From positions 20,530 through 66,986 of the forward strand of contig CADEDU010000031.1 of assembly GCA_902826155.1 (NCBI GenBank): a stretch of DNA of 46,457 nt, given 5' to 3'. The stretch is from an uncultured beta proteobacterium. Lineage in GTDB: Bacteria > Pseudomonadota > Gammaproteobacteria > Burkholderiales > SG8-39. This document shows positions 29,666 through 39,231 of the stretch, in pieces. Both the position numbers and the translations under genes were made by a program. Each line of letters begins with the position of its first letter. Position 1 is the stretch's first letter. The notes under the pieces were generated by a model. It did no database searches. It worked only from the letters and a program-made list of their open reading frames with translations, and was not told the DNA's origin.

Positions 29666-32047
29666 ATGCAACGAGACCCTGTGATCCGGAGCAGTCGATT
29701 CGAGCGATCGCTGACCGCCCTCGCGCTTGCCGCCGTCGCCATGAGCGCCTTCGGACAGACGCCCGCGAACCGCAACGGCCAGAGCGGCGCCGCGGCAACC
29801 ACCGACACCGCCTCCAAGGTGGTCCCTGCGCCCGCGATGAACGTGGCCAAGGAGGCGCCCACCACCGAATCGATCGAGAAGCTGATCGGCGCGCGCACCG
29901 CCGAGACTTCGCTGATCTCGATGCGACAGCTCGGTGCGGTCGAGACGCTCAATGTGTGGCGCACCGGCGGGCAGGTCGGGGCGCCGTTCAGCGTGCGCAG
30001 CGACGAGGTCATCACCGGTGCGCGCCTGCTGCTCAACTACTCGTACAGTGCGCAGGCGGTGCGTCAGCCGGCGCAGTTGAAGGTGATGCTCAACGGCGAG
30101 CAGGTCGCTGCGATCGCGCTGGCGCGCGAGCAGGCCAACGCACCACTCAAGGAAACGGTGCTGATCGATCCACGCATCGTCACCGACTTCAATCGGATCT
30201 CGCTGCAACTGGAGAGCTCGGCCAACGAATGCATCGAACCCGGCAAGGGTGATCCGCTGCTGAAGGTGGACAACTCCTCGAGCCTGGAGCTGCAAGCGGT
30301 TCGCTTGAGCCTGCCGAACGAGCTGGCGCTGCTGCCGCTGCCGTTTTTCGACGAGCGCGATCCGCGTCGGCTCGAGCTTCCCTTCGTGTTCGCTGAAAAA
30401 CCCACGGCACGAACGCTCGAAGCGGCGAGCAGCGTTGCATCGTGGTTCGGGCAGCTCGCCGGGTACCGCGGGGCGGTGTATCCGGCCTCGCTCAACACGA
30501 TTCCCAAGGGCAACGCGGTGGTGTTCGTGGCCGGCTCGGAGCAACCGGCCGGCCTGACCGGTGCGCCCACGCCCACCGGTCCGAGCGTGGCGGTGATCAC
30601 CAACCCGACCGACGAGCAGGGCAAGCTGCTGCTCGTCATGGGGCGTGACGTCCGCGAACTCAAGCTCGCCGCGACCGCGCTGTCGCTCGGCGCCACGCGT
30701 GCGAGCGGGCAACTGGCCCAGCTCTCGCCGCCCAGCAATCTGAAGCCGCGTGCCGCCTATGACACGGCGAACTGGATACCGACCAATCGACCGGTGCGGC
30801 TGAGCGAACTAAGCGATGCGCGACGCTTCACGGTCTCGCCGTTCGATGCCGATCCGGTGCGCGTAAATTTCCGCATCCCGCCGGATATTTTCGCGTGGCG
30901 CTCGTCGGGGGTGCCGATCGACCTGCGCTATCGCTTTGTGCCCAAGGCACTCGCCGATACGCCGGTGCTCAACGTCAACGTCAACGGCCGCTACGTCGAT
31001 TCGATCCACTTGCGCTCCGACGCCGGCGGCTGGCGCAGTTGGATCCGCGTCGACGACAAGCGCATCGCCGAGCGCACGCTCGCCGACGGTACGCTCCCAG
31101 GGCGCAAGTACCTGCACGTTCCGCCGAAATCGATCGAGGCGCAAAGCCACTTCAATCTCGAATACGACTTCGACTATCTCGGCCGCACCACCTGCCGGCC
31201 TGTCACCGACAGCCGCGTCGGGGGCGGGATCGATCCGGACTCGACCATCGACTTCTCGGGCTTTCCGCACTACCTGCCGATGCCCGATCTGGCCGCGTTC
31301 GGCAACGCCGGCTTCCCGTTCTCGCGGGTGGCCGACTTGTCGGAAACGGCGGTGATCATGCCGGAGACGCCGACCGCCGGAGAGATCAGCGCGTTGCTGA
31401 CGGTCATGGGCCGCATGGGTGAGTCGACCGGCACGCCGGCGATCAGCGTGTCGATCCTGCGCGCGTCCGAGATCGCCACGGTCGCCAACAAGGATCTGCT
31501 GCTGATCGGTTCGCCCACGTCGCAACCGCTCATCAAGGAGTGGTCGCATCTGATGACCTGGAACGTGACCGAAGACGTGATCCGCACGCCAGGCGTCAAC
31601 GCGTGGGACAACGTAGTGGCCTGGATCCGCTCGCTCGGTCCGGAGCGCGAGAAGCGTGAGCGCCAGCCGGTCGCCTCCAAGCGCCAGTCAGGCGATGCCG
31701 CGATCGTCGGATTCGAATCGCCGCTGCAGCAGGGGCGCAGCGTGGTGGCACTGGTGTCCGCGCGCGATGGCAAGTGGGACGACCTGCTCAATGCACTCAC
31801 CGATTTCGGTCGTGTCGGGCGCCTGCAAGGCAGCGCCGTCGCGGTCGGCACCGATCGGGTCGAACCGCTTTCCTACGACACCACCTATTACGTGGGGGAG
31901 TTGCCGCCGCTCACGCTGGTGCAGTGGTACTTCTCCAAACATCCGGTACGGCTGTGGGTGCTGACGTTCATCGCTGTCGTCGTGCTGTCGTTCCTGCTGC
32001 ACCGCTATCTCAGCGGTCTCGCGGCGCGACGGCTGCGCGGCGAGTAG
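29666..32047 (+). CDS. bcsB: Cellulose synthase periplasmic subunit BcsB
   Basis: Membrane-anchored periplasmic partner of BcsA that guides the glucan towards the outer membrane. The 793-residue product starts at ATG 29666 with AAGAGG upstream. A signal sequence (SLTALALAAVAMSAFGQT, about 13-30) is followed by carbohydrate-binding and flavodoxin-like repeats; MRQLGAVETLNVWRTGGQVG and RVNFRIPPDIFAWRSSGVPI are typical. A C-terminal membrane anchor is present (VLTFIAVVVLSFLLHRYLSG, about 768-787), needed for BcsA activity in known systems. Its TAG is directly followed by the bcsZ ATG. Confidence 0.95.
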   Translation: MQRDPVIRSSRFERSLTALALAAVAMSAFGQTPANRNGQSGAAATTDTASKVVPAPAMNVAKEAPTTESIEKLIGARTAETSLISMRQLGAVETLNVWRTGGQVGAPFSVRSDEVITGARLLLNYSYSAQAVRQPAQLKVMLNGEQVAAIALAREQANAPLKETVLIDPRIVTDFNRISLQLESSANECIEPGKGDPLLKVDNSSSLELQAVRLSLPNELALLPLPFFDERDPRRLELPFVFAEKPTARTLEAASSVASWFGQLAGYRGAVYPASLNTIPKGNAVVFVAGSEQPAGLTGAPTPTGPSVAVITNPTDEQGKLLLVMGRDVRELKLAATALSLGATRASGQLAQLSPPSNLKPRAAYDTANWIPTNRPVRLSELSDARRFTVSPFDADPVRVNFRIPPDIFAWRSSGVPIDLRYRFVPKALADTPVLNVNVNGRYVDSIHLRSDAGGWRSWIRVDDKRIAERTLADGTLPGRKYLHVPPKSIEAQSHFNLEYDFDYLGRTTCRPVTDSRVGGGIDPDSTIDFSGFPHYLPMPDLAAFGNAGFPFSRVADLSETAVIMPETPTAGEISALLTVMGRMGESTGTPAISVSILRASEIATVANKDLLLIGSPTSQPLIKEWSHLMTWNVTEDVIRTPGVNAWDNVVAWIRSLGPEREKRERQPVASKRQSGDAAIVGFESPLQQGRSVVALVSARDGKWDDLLNALTDFGRVGRLQGSAVAVGTDRVEPLSYDTTYYVGELPPLTLVQWYFSKHPVRLWVLTFIAVVVLSFLLHRYLSGLAARRLRGE

Positions 32048-33268
32048 ATGGCGCTCGGGCGGCACATCGGGTTCATGCTATCGGCAACGCACGAATGCGC
32101 ATCCCGCCGGCTCGCGCTGCAGGCCATGTGCGCGCTGGGGCTCGTGCCTCTCGTATCGGCACGGGTCGAGGCGCAGTGCGGTCCGGGCTGGACCCAGTGG
32201 CGCGGCTTCACGACCCGGTTCGTCCAACGCGATGGCCGCGTGGTCAACCGCGACTCGGGTGAAGACGAGACCGTTTCCGAAGGACAGGCATACGCGTTGT
32301 TCTTCGCGCTCGTCGCCAATGATCGCGACACGTTCGAACGTATCCTCACCTGGACCCGCGACAACCTCGCGGGCGGTGATCTCACCGGCGCACTGCCGGC
32401 GTGGAAGTGGGGCAAGCGCTCCGATGGCAATTGGGGCGTGATCGATCCGAATTCCGCAGCCGATGCCGATGTTTGGATCGCCTACGCGCTGCTCGAAGCC
32501 GGTCGGCTGTGGAAGGCGCGCGGCTACACCGCACTGGGCAAGGTGCTCACCGACCAGATCGCGCGGCGCGAAGTCGCAACGTTGAGCGGACTGGGCACTG
32601 TGCTGTTGCCGGGGCCTCAGGGTTTCCAGCGCGATGGCGGCGTGTGGCGGCTGAATCCGAGCTATCTCGCATTGCCGGTGCTGCGGCGCCTGGCGCATGA
32701 AGACCCTGGCGGTCCGTGGAACGCAATCGCCGAATCGACGCTGCACATCCTGAGCGGGACCGCCAAGCACGCGGTCGCCCCCGACTGGATCGCCTGGAGC
32801 GCCGCCAACGGTCTGCACCCCGATCCGGATAAGGGCGAGGTCGGCAGCTTCGATGCGATCCGTGTGTACCTGTGGGCCGGCATGACCGATCCGGGCGATC
32901 CGCTGCATCGGCCGATTCTCGATGCGCTCGCCGGAATGGAAGTACACGTCTCGCAGAGCTCGACGCCGCCCTTATCGGTAGGCGCGTGGTCGGGCGCGCG
33001 CGACGGGGTCGGGCCGATCGGATTTTCCGGTGCGCTGCTGCCGTATCTGCGTGCGCGGCGCCAGCTGAAGCTCGCGCAGCAGCAGGAGCTGCGCATCACC
33101 GCAATGCTCGAAGCGGGCCGGCAGCAGCGCCCGCTTCGTTACTACGACGCTGCCTTGCTGCTGTTCGGCAAGGGCTACAGCGAACACCGCTTTCGATTCG
33201 ACAAGCACGGACGACTCAATCCTCGATGGAGGCAGGCATGCGATTCCGCCACAAGAACCAAGTCCTAG
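32048..33268 (+). CDS. bcsZ: Periplasmic endo-beta-1,4-glucanase (GH8)
   Basis: Cellulase that trims or relieves tangled glucan during export. The 406-residue product belongs to glycoside hydrolase family 8: DSGEDETVSEGQAYALFFAL holds the general-acid Glu (about residue 78), WKWGKRSDGNWGVIDPNSAA with ADADVWIAYALLEAGR holds the conserved Asp residues, and SFDAIRVYLWAGM is the usual C-terminal block. The start is ATG 32048, right after the bcsB stop; a later Met (FMLSATHEC) may be the true start of the signal peptide, whose hydrophobic core is LQAMCALGLVPLVSA. The 3' end overlaps the bcsC start by 31 nt. Confidence 0.94.
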   Translation: MALGRHIGFMLSATHECASRRLALQAMCALGLVPLVSARVEAQCGPGWTQWRGFTTRFVQRDGRVVNRDSGEDETVSEGQAYALFFALVANDRDTFERILTWTRDNLAGGDLTGALPAWKWGKRSDGNWGVIDPNSAADADVWIAYALLEAGRLWKARGYTALGKVLTDQIARREVATLSGLGTVLLPGPQGFQRDGGVWRLNPSYLALPVLRRLAHEDPGGPWNAIAESTLHILSGTAKHAVAPDWIAWSAANGLHPDPDKGEVGSFDAIRVYLWAGMTDPGDPLHRPILDALAGMEVHVSQSSTPPLSVGAWSGARDGVGPIGFSGALLPYLRARRQLKLAQQQELRITAMLEAGRQQRPLRYYDAALLLFGKGYSEHRFRFDKHGRLNPRWRQACDSATRTKS

Positions 33269-36200
33269 CCGCGCTGATCGCTGCTTCGTTTGCCGCGCCG
33301 GTCATCGCCACCGATCAGCCCGCGGTGTCGGTGCTGATGGAGCAGGCCCGGTTCTGGCAATCCAAGGGGCGGGGCGATCTGGCCGCCGAGGCGTGGCAGA
33401 AGATCCTGCGCGTGGAGCCCGACAACTCCGAGGCGTTGTACGCGCTCGGGGCCATCGAGATCGACTCGGGGCGCATCGAGGGCGCCAAGGAGTATCTCGC
33501 GCGGCTCAACCGCACGCATCCGAGCAGCCCGGCAACCCGTCGCCTGGCCGAAGCGCTGCAGTTCCACACCATCGACAAGGCCCAGCTCGATCGCGCACGC
33601 AAGCTCGCGCACGCGGGCAAGTACGACGAGTCGGTGGCGGTGTATCGCAGCCTGTTCCGCGGTCAGGCGCCCAGCGGCGATTTCGCGCTCGAGTACTACT
33701 ACACCCTCGCCGGGACCGAGAAGGGCTGGGACGAAGCGCGTCGTGGTCTGGAGCAACTGCTCAAGGACTATCCCAATTCGCCGCGCCATCAGCTCGCGCT
33801 CGCGCAGGTGCAGACCTATCGCGAGCCGACACGGCGCACCGGCATCCGTTCGCTTGCGCAGCTTTCCAAGCGGCCGGAAGTGTCGGCTGCGGCAACCGAC
33901 GCATGGGGCAAGGCGCTGGTCTGGCTCGATGCGCGCGACGCCGACCGACCGCTGTTCCGCGAGTACATGGCTGCACGACCACAGGATCAGTCCGTCAAGC
34001 AGCGCTTCGCCGACATCGGCAAGACCGGACCGGGCAGGGGCGGGCCGGTGGTGTTGAGTGCACGCGACCTGCGCATCATTCAGGGCTTCGCCGCGCTCAA
34101 CCGCAACAACCTCGATGTGGCCACCAACAACTTCGAACGCGTGCTGGCGAATTCGCCGCGCGATCGCGATGCACAGGGCGGAATGGGCGTAGTCCGGCTG
34201 CGCCAGGAGCGCTACAAGGAAGCACAGACGCTCCTCGAACAGGCTGCCGCCGGCAATCGCCGCTGGAGTACCGCGCTCAATTCCGCCACGTACTGGGGCC
34301 TGGTCGACGACGCCGTGAAGGCACGCAGCGCGCACGACAACACCACCGCCAAGACGGCGCTGATCCGCGCGATCGGCGTCAACGGCTACGAACTGGCCGC
34401 CCCGAACGCGCTCGGCGACGTCCTGGTCGAGGAAGGCGACTACCGCAACGGCGAGACCATGTACCGTCAGGTGTTGCAGCGCCAACCCAACAACGGACAG
34501 GCGCTGCGCGGACTGTTCAACGCGCTCGCCGGACAGCAGCGAGGCGAGGAAGCGCTGGCGCTGCTCAAGCGCATTCCGCCCGCCGAAGCCGAGAAGCTCG
34601 GCGGCGCAAGCGCGCTGCAATCCGATGCGATGCGCGTGCAGGGACTGCAGGCACAGGCGTCCGGCAACTTGTTCGCTGCGCGCGGGGCGTTCAATGAGTC
34701 GCTCAAGCTCAATCCGGGCAATGCATGGGCGCGCTTGGAGCGTGCGCGGCTCGACATGGCCGAGGGCCGCACCACCGATGCATGGCAGGCCGCCGACGAA
34801 CTGCGCAAGACCGCCAGCTCCGTCGATGCCGCCTATGCAGGCGCGATGTTGTACGGAGAGCTCGGCTCGCCGCAGCAGGGGTTGGCGTTGCTGGAGTCGA
34901 TTCCGCTCAAGGAGCGCACGCTGCCGATGTCCACGTTGCAGCGGCGCATGTGGGTGACGACGCAAGCCGAGGAGGTGACCCGGCTGGTGCAATCGGGCGC
35001 AACCCAGCAGGCGGCGCAACTCGCGTTCCAGATCAACCGTACGGCCGGCGACGACGCCGACATGATGATGACGGCGGCGCACGCGTACGCCGAGGTCGGC
35101 GATCCGGTGCGCGGACTGGCGATCGCGCGCCAGGCGATCGTGCGCATCCCGCCCACTGCGATCGGTCCGCGCATCCAGTACGCCTCGATCCTGCAGCGCA
35201 CGCGCCAGGAGACGGAGTTCGTGTCAGTGGCGCAGCAGCTCTACGCGCAGCCGTTGAGCGCGCGCCAGCGTGCCGATCTGGACAACCTGCGCGCCGGCTA
35301 CACGTTGCGCCAGGCCGATCTGTTGCGCGAATACGGCCAGCCGCAGCGCGCGCTTGACGTGCTCGCGCCGCTGGCGGGCGAGCGGCCGACCGATCTGCGC
35401 GTGCAGGCCGGCGTGGGCCGGGTACTCGATTCCCTCGGCGAACGCGAACGTGCGCTCACGCACTACCGCTACGTGGTCGAGCAGGATCCGAACAATCTCG
35501 ATGCGCGCGTCGCAGCGGCGAACGCAGCGATCGCCGCCAGGGAGTACGGCGTTGCGCAGACGCACGTGAACACGGCCTTGCAACAGGCGCCGCGCGATCC
35601 GCAGGTGCTGGCGGCCGCCGGCCGTCTGGCGCGCGCGCAGGGCGACTTCAGCCGCGCCGCCGAATACTTCCGTGCCGCGATCGAAGCGCAGCAATCGCCG
35701 CGATTCGCGCCGACCCTGGTGCCACCGAGCCGCTCGATGCTCGAGTGGGTGCCCAGCGCGAGGCTCGATGAAATCGAGTTCGATGCTGCGGGCGTCGAGG
35801 CGAGCGCATTGGGTGAGGCCACGGTCGCTGCTGCCGACGATGTCGATGACACCGACGCCGCTGCCGAGCAGGCCGACGCCGAACAGAGTGTCGATGCGGC
35901 TGATGCCGGCGAAGCAGCGCAGCAGGTGGTCGAGGTGCTTGCACAAGCGCCTGCGATGCCGGCGCACGTCCAAGCGCAGTTCGTGCACCAGGCGCCGGTT
36001 CCGCTGGCACCGATGGTTCCTTCCACCGCGACCGCACCGATCGTCGTGCAACTGCAGTTCGTGCAGAACACCAACGCGGCGGCTGCCACGGCCGATGGCG
36101 TCAACAGCAGCAGCGCGGAAGTCGTCGCGCAAGCGAGCACGCAGCAGCCCTGGCCGGTGCAGGCACAGGGCGTACCGGTGATTCCGGCGCCCGTGCAACC

Positions 36201-37944
36201 CGCTGCAGTACCCGCGCCGGTGCAGGTACCCATCCAGATTCCGGTGCCACAGCAGGGCGCCGCGCCCGCTGCCACGATCCAAGGTGGCGCAGCGCCGATC
36301 AACATCTACATCATCGTCACGCCGCAGGGCGTGCAACAGGCGGTGCCTGGGCAGCAGATCATCGTGCCGCAACCGCAATACATTCCGGTGCCGATGGCGC
36401 CGCAACAGCCCGCGCCACGCGTGGCTCCGGCGCCAAGGCCCGTGGCGCCTCGCGTTGCGACCCCGAGGCCCGCTGCACCCGTGCCTGCGCGTCCGGTTGT
36501 ACGCGCGGCGCCGGTGAGGCCTGCGCCTGCCGCAGTGGCACCGGCGGTTGCGGCTCCGAAAGAACCACCGATCGTGGTGCCGCCGCTCAAGCCGGCAGCT
36601 GCGCCTGATCCCGTTCCAACCACGCCGGTCGCGAGACCGGTTGAGCGCGTGATCGAGCCGCCCGCGCCGAGTGTGGCGCCGTCGTCCGCGAGCCCTGCGC
36701 CCGCTGCGCCAGTGATTGCGCAGACCGTACCGCGAGCCGGAACGCTGGCAGCCGAGGCCGAAGCCGTGCAACGCGAACTCGGTGAGATCGAAGCCCGGCG
36801 TGGCTCGTCGGTGGCCGCCGGTGTCAATCTGCGCAACCGCAGCGGCGAAGAGGGCCTGGGTCGGATGCTCGAAGTCGAAGCGCCGATCGAAGCGCGCATC
36901 GGCGTGGGCTATGACCAGCACATCGTGCTGCGCGCCGCCGGCGTTTACCTCGACGGTGGCCAACTGGAAGCAGGCAATACGCAGCGCATTCGCCGCTTCG
37001 GTACCAACGCGCTCGGCACCGCAGCCGGATTCCAGAACAGCGCGCAGACCGACTCGGGCATGGCCGCCTCGCTGGGCTACGAGAGCAATCTGTTGCGGGC
37101 CGACATCGGTACCACGCCGATCGGCTTTCGCATCCGCAACACGGTCGGCGGATTGCGCCTGCACGCGCCCACCGGCTCCAACCTGCGCTTCCTCGGCGAA
37201 CTGTCGCGACGCGCGGTGAACGAGAGCATCCTGTCGTTCGCCGGCACGCGTGACGATCGCACCGGGCAGGACTGGGGCGGAGTGGTCGCCACCGGCGGCA
37301 AGCTCGGCCTGACCTGGGATGACGGCCGCGTCGGCTGGTATGGCCTGGGTTCGTACCACCGCGTGACCGGCGATGACGTGGCGCGCAACAAGCGCACCGG
37401 CGCGACAGGCGGCTTCTACGTTCGCTGGATCGATCAGCCGGGCCAGCGACTGACTGCCGGCGCGGACCTCACCTTCTACCGGTTCGAGAAGAACCTGCGC
37501 AACTTCACGTTCGGCCACGGCGGCTACTTCAGCCCGCAGCGCTACCTCGCGCTGTCCTTGCCGGTCGACTGGACCGCGCGCAACGGCAACCTCGTCTACC
37601 AGTTGAGCGCGAGCGTCGGCGTGCAGCACTTCCGCGAGAACGAGACGCCGTTCTATCCGGACGATCCGGGCCTGCAGAGTTCGCTCGAAGGTCTGGTGGG
37701 AACCGGCGTGGGGCTGTCGCGCTACGGCGGTCAGAGCAAGACCGGTGGCATCGTCGGGATCGGTGCGGCTGCTGAATATCAGCTTGCCAGCCAGTTCTTC
37801 CTCGGCGGCCATCTGAGCTTCGACAATTCGCGCGACTATCGCCAGACCATCGGCGGGCTTTACCTGCGCTACTCGTTCGTGCGCATGCCGCAGTCGTCGC
37901 TGTTGGCGCCACGACCGTTGCGATACACGGTCGGGCCGTACTGA
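33238..37944 (+). CDS. bcsC: Cellulose synthase outer-membrane export subunit BcsC, extended
   Basis: Outer-membrane channel for the polymer: periplasmic TPR scaffold plus 16-strand type barrel. I chose ATG 33238 (MRFRHKNQVLAALIAASFAA, a good signal peptide) because GGAGG lies at 33228-33232; ATG 33226 would place that site inside the gene. The 1568 residues are far longer than the usual 1150-1300. About residues 30-850 are TPR repeats (for example LAAEAWQKILRVEPDNSEAL). About 860-1160 is a low-complexity Pro/Ala/Val/Gln linker with runs such as PRPVAPRVATPRPAAPVPAR. From about 1190 the BcsC C-terminal barrel domain follows, with GEEGLGRMLEVEAPIEARIG and closing LYLRYSFVRMPQ...RPLRYTVGPY. A terminator lies 50 nt downstream. 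No bcsD, bcsQ or bcsEFG is present. Confidence 0.95.
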   Translation: MRFRHKNQVLAALIAASFAAPVIATDQPAVSVLMEQARFWQSKGRGDLAAEAWQKILRVEPDNSEALYALGAIEIDSGRIEGAKEYLARLNRTHPSSPATRRLAEALQFHTIDKAQLDRARKLAHAGKYDESVAVYRSLFRGQAPSGDFALEYYYTLAGTEKGWDEARRGLEQLLKDYPNSPRHQLALAQVQTYREPTRRTGIRSLAQLSKRPEVSAAATDAWGKALVWLDARDADRPLFREYMAARPQDQSVKQRFADIGKTGPGRGGPVVLSARDLRIIQGFAALNRNNLDVATNNFERVLANSPRDRDAQGGMGVVRLRQERYKEAQTLLEQAAAGNRRWSTALNSATYWGLVDDAVKARSAHDNTTAKTALIRAIGVNGYELAAPNALGDVLVEEGDYRNGETMYRQVLQRQPNNGQALRGLFNALAGQQRGEEALALLKRIPPAEAEKLGGASALQSDAMRVQGLQAQASGNLFAARGAFNESLKLNPGNAWARLERARLDMAEGRTTDAWQAADELRKTASSVDAAYAGAMLYGELGSPQQGLALLESIPLKERTLPMSTLQRRMWVTTQAEEVTRLVQSGATQQAAQLAFQINRTAGDDADMMMTAAHAYAEVGDPVRGLAIARQAIVRIPPTAIGPRIQYASILQRTRQETEFVSVAQQLYAQPLSARQRADLDNLRAGYTLRQADLLREYGQPQRALDVLAPLAGERPTDLRVQAGVGRVLDSLGERERALTHYRYVVEQDPNNLDARVAAANAAIAAREYGVAQTHVNTALQQAPRDPQVLAAAGRLARAQGDFSRAAEYFRAAIEAQQSPRFAPTLVPPSRSMLEWVPSARLDEIEFDAAGVEASALGEATVAAADDVDDTDAAAEQADAEQSVDAADAGEAAQQVVEVLAQAPAMPAHVQAQFVHQAPVPLAPMVPSTATAPIVVQLQFVQNTNAAAATADGVNSSSAEVVAQASTQQPWPVQAQGVPVIPAPVQPAAVPAPVQVPIQIPVPQQGAAPAATIQGGAAPINIYIIVTPQGVQQAVPGQQIIVPQPQYIPVPMAPQQPAPRVAPAPRPVAPRVATPRPAAPVPARPVVRAAPVRPAPAAVAPAVAAPKEPPIVVPPLKPAAAPDPVPTTPVARPVERVIEPPAPSVAPSSASPAPAAPVIAQTVPRAGTLAAEAEAVQRELGEIEARRGSSVAAGVNLRNRSGEEGLGRMLEVEAPIEARIGVGYDQHIVLRAAGVYLDGGQLEAGNTQRIRRFGTNALGTAAGFQNSAQTDSGMAASLGYESNLLRADIGTTPIGFRIRNTVGGLRLHAPTGSNLRFLGELSRRAVNESILSFAGTRDDRTGQDWGGVVATGGKLGLTWDDGRVGWYGLGSYHRVTGDDVARNKRTGATGGFYVRWIDQPGQRLTAGADLTFYRFEKNLRNFTFGHGGYFSPQRYLALSLPVDWTARNGNLVYQLSASVGVQHFRENETPFYPDDPGLQSSLEGLVGTGVGLSRYGGQSKTGGIVGIGAAAEYQLASQFFLGGHLSFDNSRDYRQTIGGLYLRYSFVRMPQSSLLAPRPLRYTVGPY

Positions 37945-37996
37945 CGGAATCGACCGTCTGGGCGGGCGCGTCGGCAGTCCGGTCAGCGCCTGATCG

Positions 37997-38022
37997 AAGG
38001 GCCCGCTCGATGGCGGGCCTTT
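37997..38022 (+). terminator. Terminator after bcsC
   Basis: GGCCCGC (38000-38006) pairs with GCGGGCC (38013-38019) around TCGATG, flanked by AAG and TTT. This is a typical intrinsic terminator just after the last cellulose gene. Confidence 0.8.
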
Positions 38023-38112
38023 CACTTCGGGGCTTCAGATCGGCTCGATGCTGAGGTAGCTTGTGCTGCGCAAGCCGTTCGTCACGCGCCATCAACGCCC
38101 GAAAGGTTCCCC

Positions 38113-39117
38113 GTGGATCACAACATCTCCACCTCTGCGCTTGCGCCGCGCTGCGTCGTGAGTTGGCTCGTCGCGCTGGTGTGTGCGTATGTTTGCGCCG
38201 ACGCGTCGGCACAACTTGGCAGCTACCCGAACAAACCGGTGCGGATCGTGGTCACCTCGGGTGCAGGCGGCTCGTCGGATCTCAACGCGCGCCTGATCGC
38301 CGCGAAATTCTCGGCGATGTGGAGCCAGCCGGTGATCGTCGAGAACAAGCCCGGCGGCAACTTCATCATCGGCACCGAGTACGTGGCGCGATCACCGGCC
38401 GACGGCTACACGCTGTTGGTCACCATCACCACGCTCGCGCAGCATCCGGCCACGCGCAAGAGCCTGCCCTACGACACCTTCAAGGACATCGCGCCGATCA
38501 CGCAGTTGCACATACAGCGGCTGCTGTTCGTCGCTGATGCCAAGCTGCCGGTGAACACGGTGAGTGAGTTCCTGCAACTCGCGCGTGCCAATCCGGGCAA
38601 ATACAACTACGCCTCGTACGGCAACATCACCACCGCGCATCTGCTGCTGGCAAAACTCAATCACGACATGAAGACCGAGATCGTGCATGTGCCGTACCAG
38701 GGCACGCCCGCGGCGGTGCGCGCGATTCTCGCAGGCGATGCCGCGGTAGGCTCGGTCGATCTCACCAACGCGCGACCGCACGTTACCTCGGGAAAGTTGA
38801 AGGTTCTCGCCGCCACCGGACCGAAGCGTCCGTCGCATTCGCCCGAGGTGCCGACCTTCGAGGAAAGCGGCGTGAAGGGGTTCGACGTCGACATCTGGGC
38901 CGGCCTGTTCGCGCCCGGCGGCACGCCCGAGCCGATCCTCGAGAAGATCGCCGCCGACTTCGCGAAGGTGCTCGAACAGCCCGACGTGCAGGCGTGGTAC
39001 CACAACGCCGGGGTCGAGCCGGTGAGCAACACGCCGGCGCAGTTCCGCGCGATCCTCAAGCGCGATGTCGATTACTGGGGCGACATCGTGCGCAGCACCG
39101 GGATCAAGCTGGATTGA
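38113..39117 (+). CDS. Bug family tripartite tricarboxylate transporter receptor
   Basis: Periplasmic solute-binding protein (TctC/Bug family), which captures organic acids for TctAB-type carriers. The 334-residue product starts at GTG 38113 with GAAAGG nearby. A signal peptide ends near ADASA (about residue 33). The mature part has the Bug pattern YPNKPVRIVVTSGAGGSSDL, PVIVENKPGGNFIIGTEYVA, SPADGYTLLVTITTLAQHPA, NYASYGNITTAHLLLA, VPYQGTPAAVRAILAGD and GLFAPGGTPEPILEKIAADF. No membrane carrier genes are close, which is common for the expanded Bug families of Burkholderiales. It is convergent with the second Bug gene. Confidence 0.93.
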   Translation: MDHNISTSALAPRCVVSWLVALVCAYVCADASAQLGSYPNKPVRIVVTSGAGGSSDLNARLIAAKFSAMWSQPVIVENKPGGNFIIGTEYVARSPADGYTLLVTITTLAQHPATRKSLPYDTFKDIAPITQLHIQRLLFVADAKLPVNTVSEFLQLARANPGKYNYASYGNITTAHLLLAKLNHDMKTEIVHVPYQGTPAAVRAILAGDAAVGSVDLTNARPHVTSGKLKVLAATGPKRPSHSPEVPTFEESGVKGFDVDIWAGLFAPGGTPEPILEKIAADFAKVLEQPDVQAWYHNAGVEPVSNTPAQFRAILKRDVDYWGDIVRSTGIKLD

Positions 39118-39146
39118 TATGGGCGCTCTCCCTCCCCCCGCCCTCG

Positions 39147-39180
39147 CCTCTCTCGCGCCGCTTCGCGACTAGAGAGGGAG
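39147..39180. terminator. Hairpin between convergent Bug genes
   Basis: CCTCTC plus TCGCG (39147-39157) pair with CGCGA and GAGAGG (39164-39178 region) around a short GCTT-containing loop. It lies between two convergent stops and probably serves both directions. Confidence 0.6.
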
Positions 39181-39231
39181 GGAGCCGAGTTTGCGGCGCA
39201 GCGTGCGCTGATTGTCGTGGCCGCTTGGCGA

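Noticed and set aside
32872..33237. In-frame N-terminal extension of bcsC
   Set aside because: It lies wholly inside bcsZ and would hide the signal peptide; GGAGG before ATG 33238 fixes the start.
35224..38025. 933-codon open frame on the minus strand opposite bcsC
   Set aside because: It is a G+C-driven shadow of bcsC; its translation is His/Arg/Val-rich with no domain, while the plus strand has clear TPR and barrel domains.
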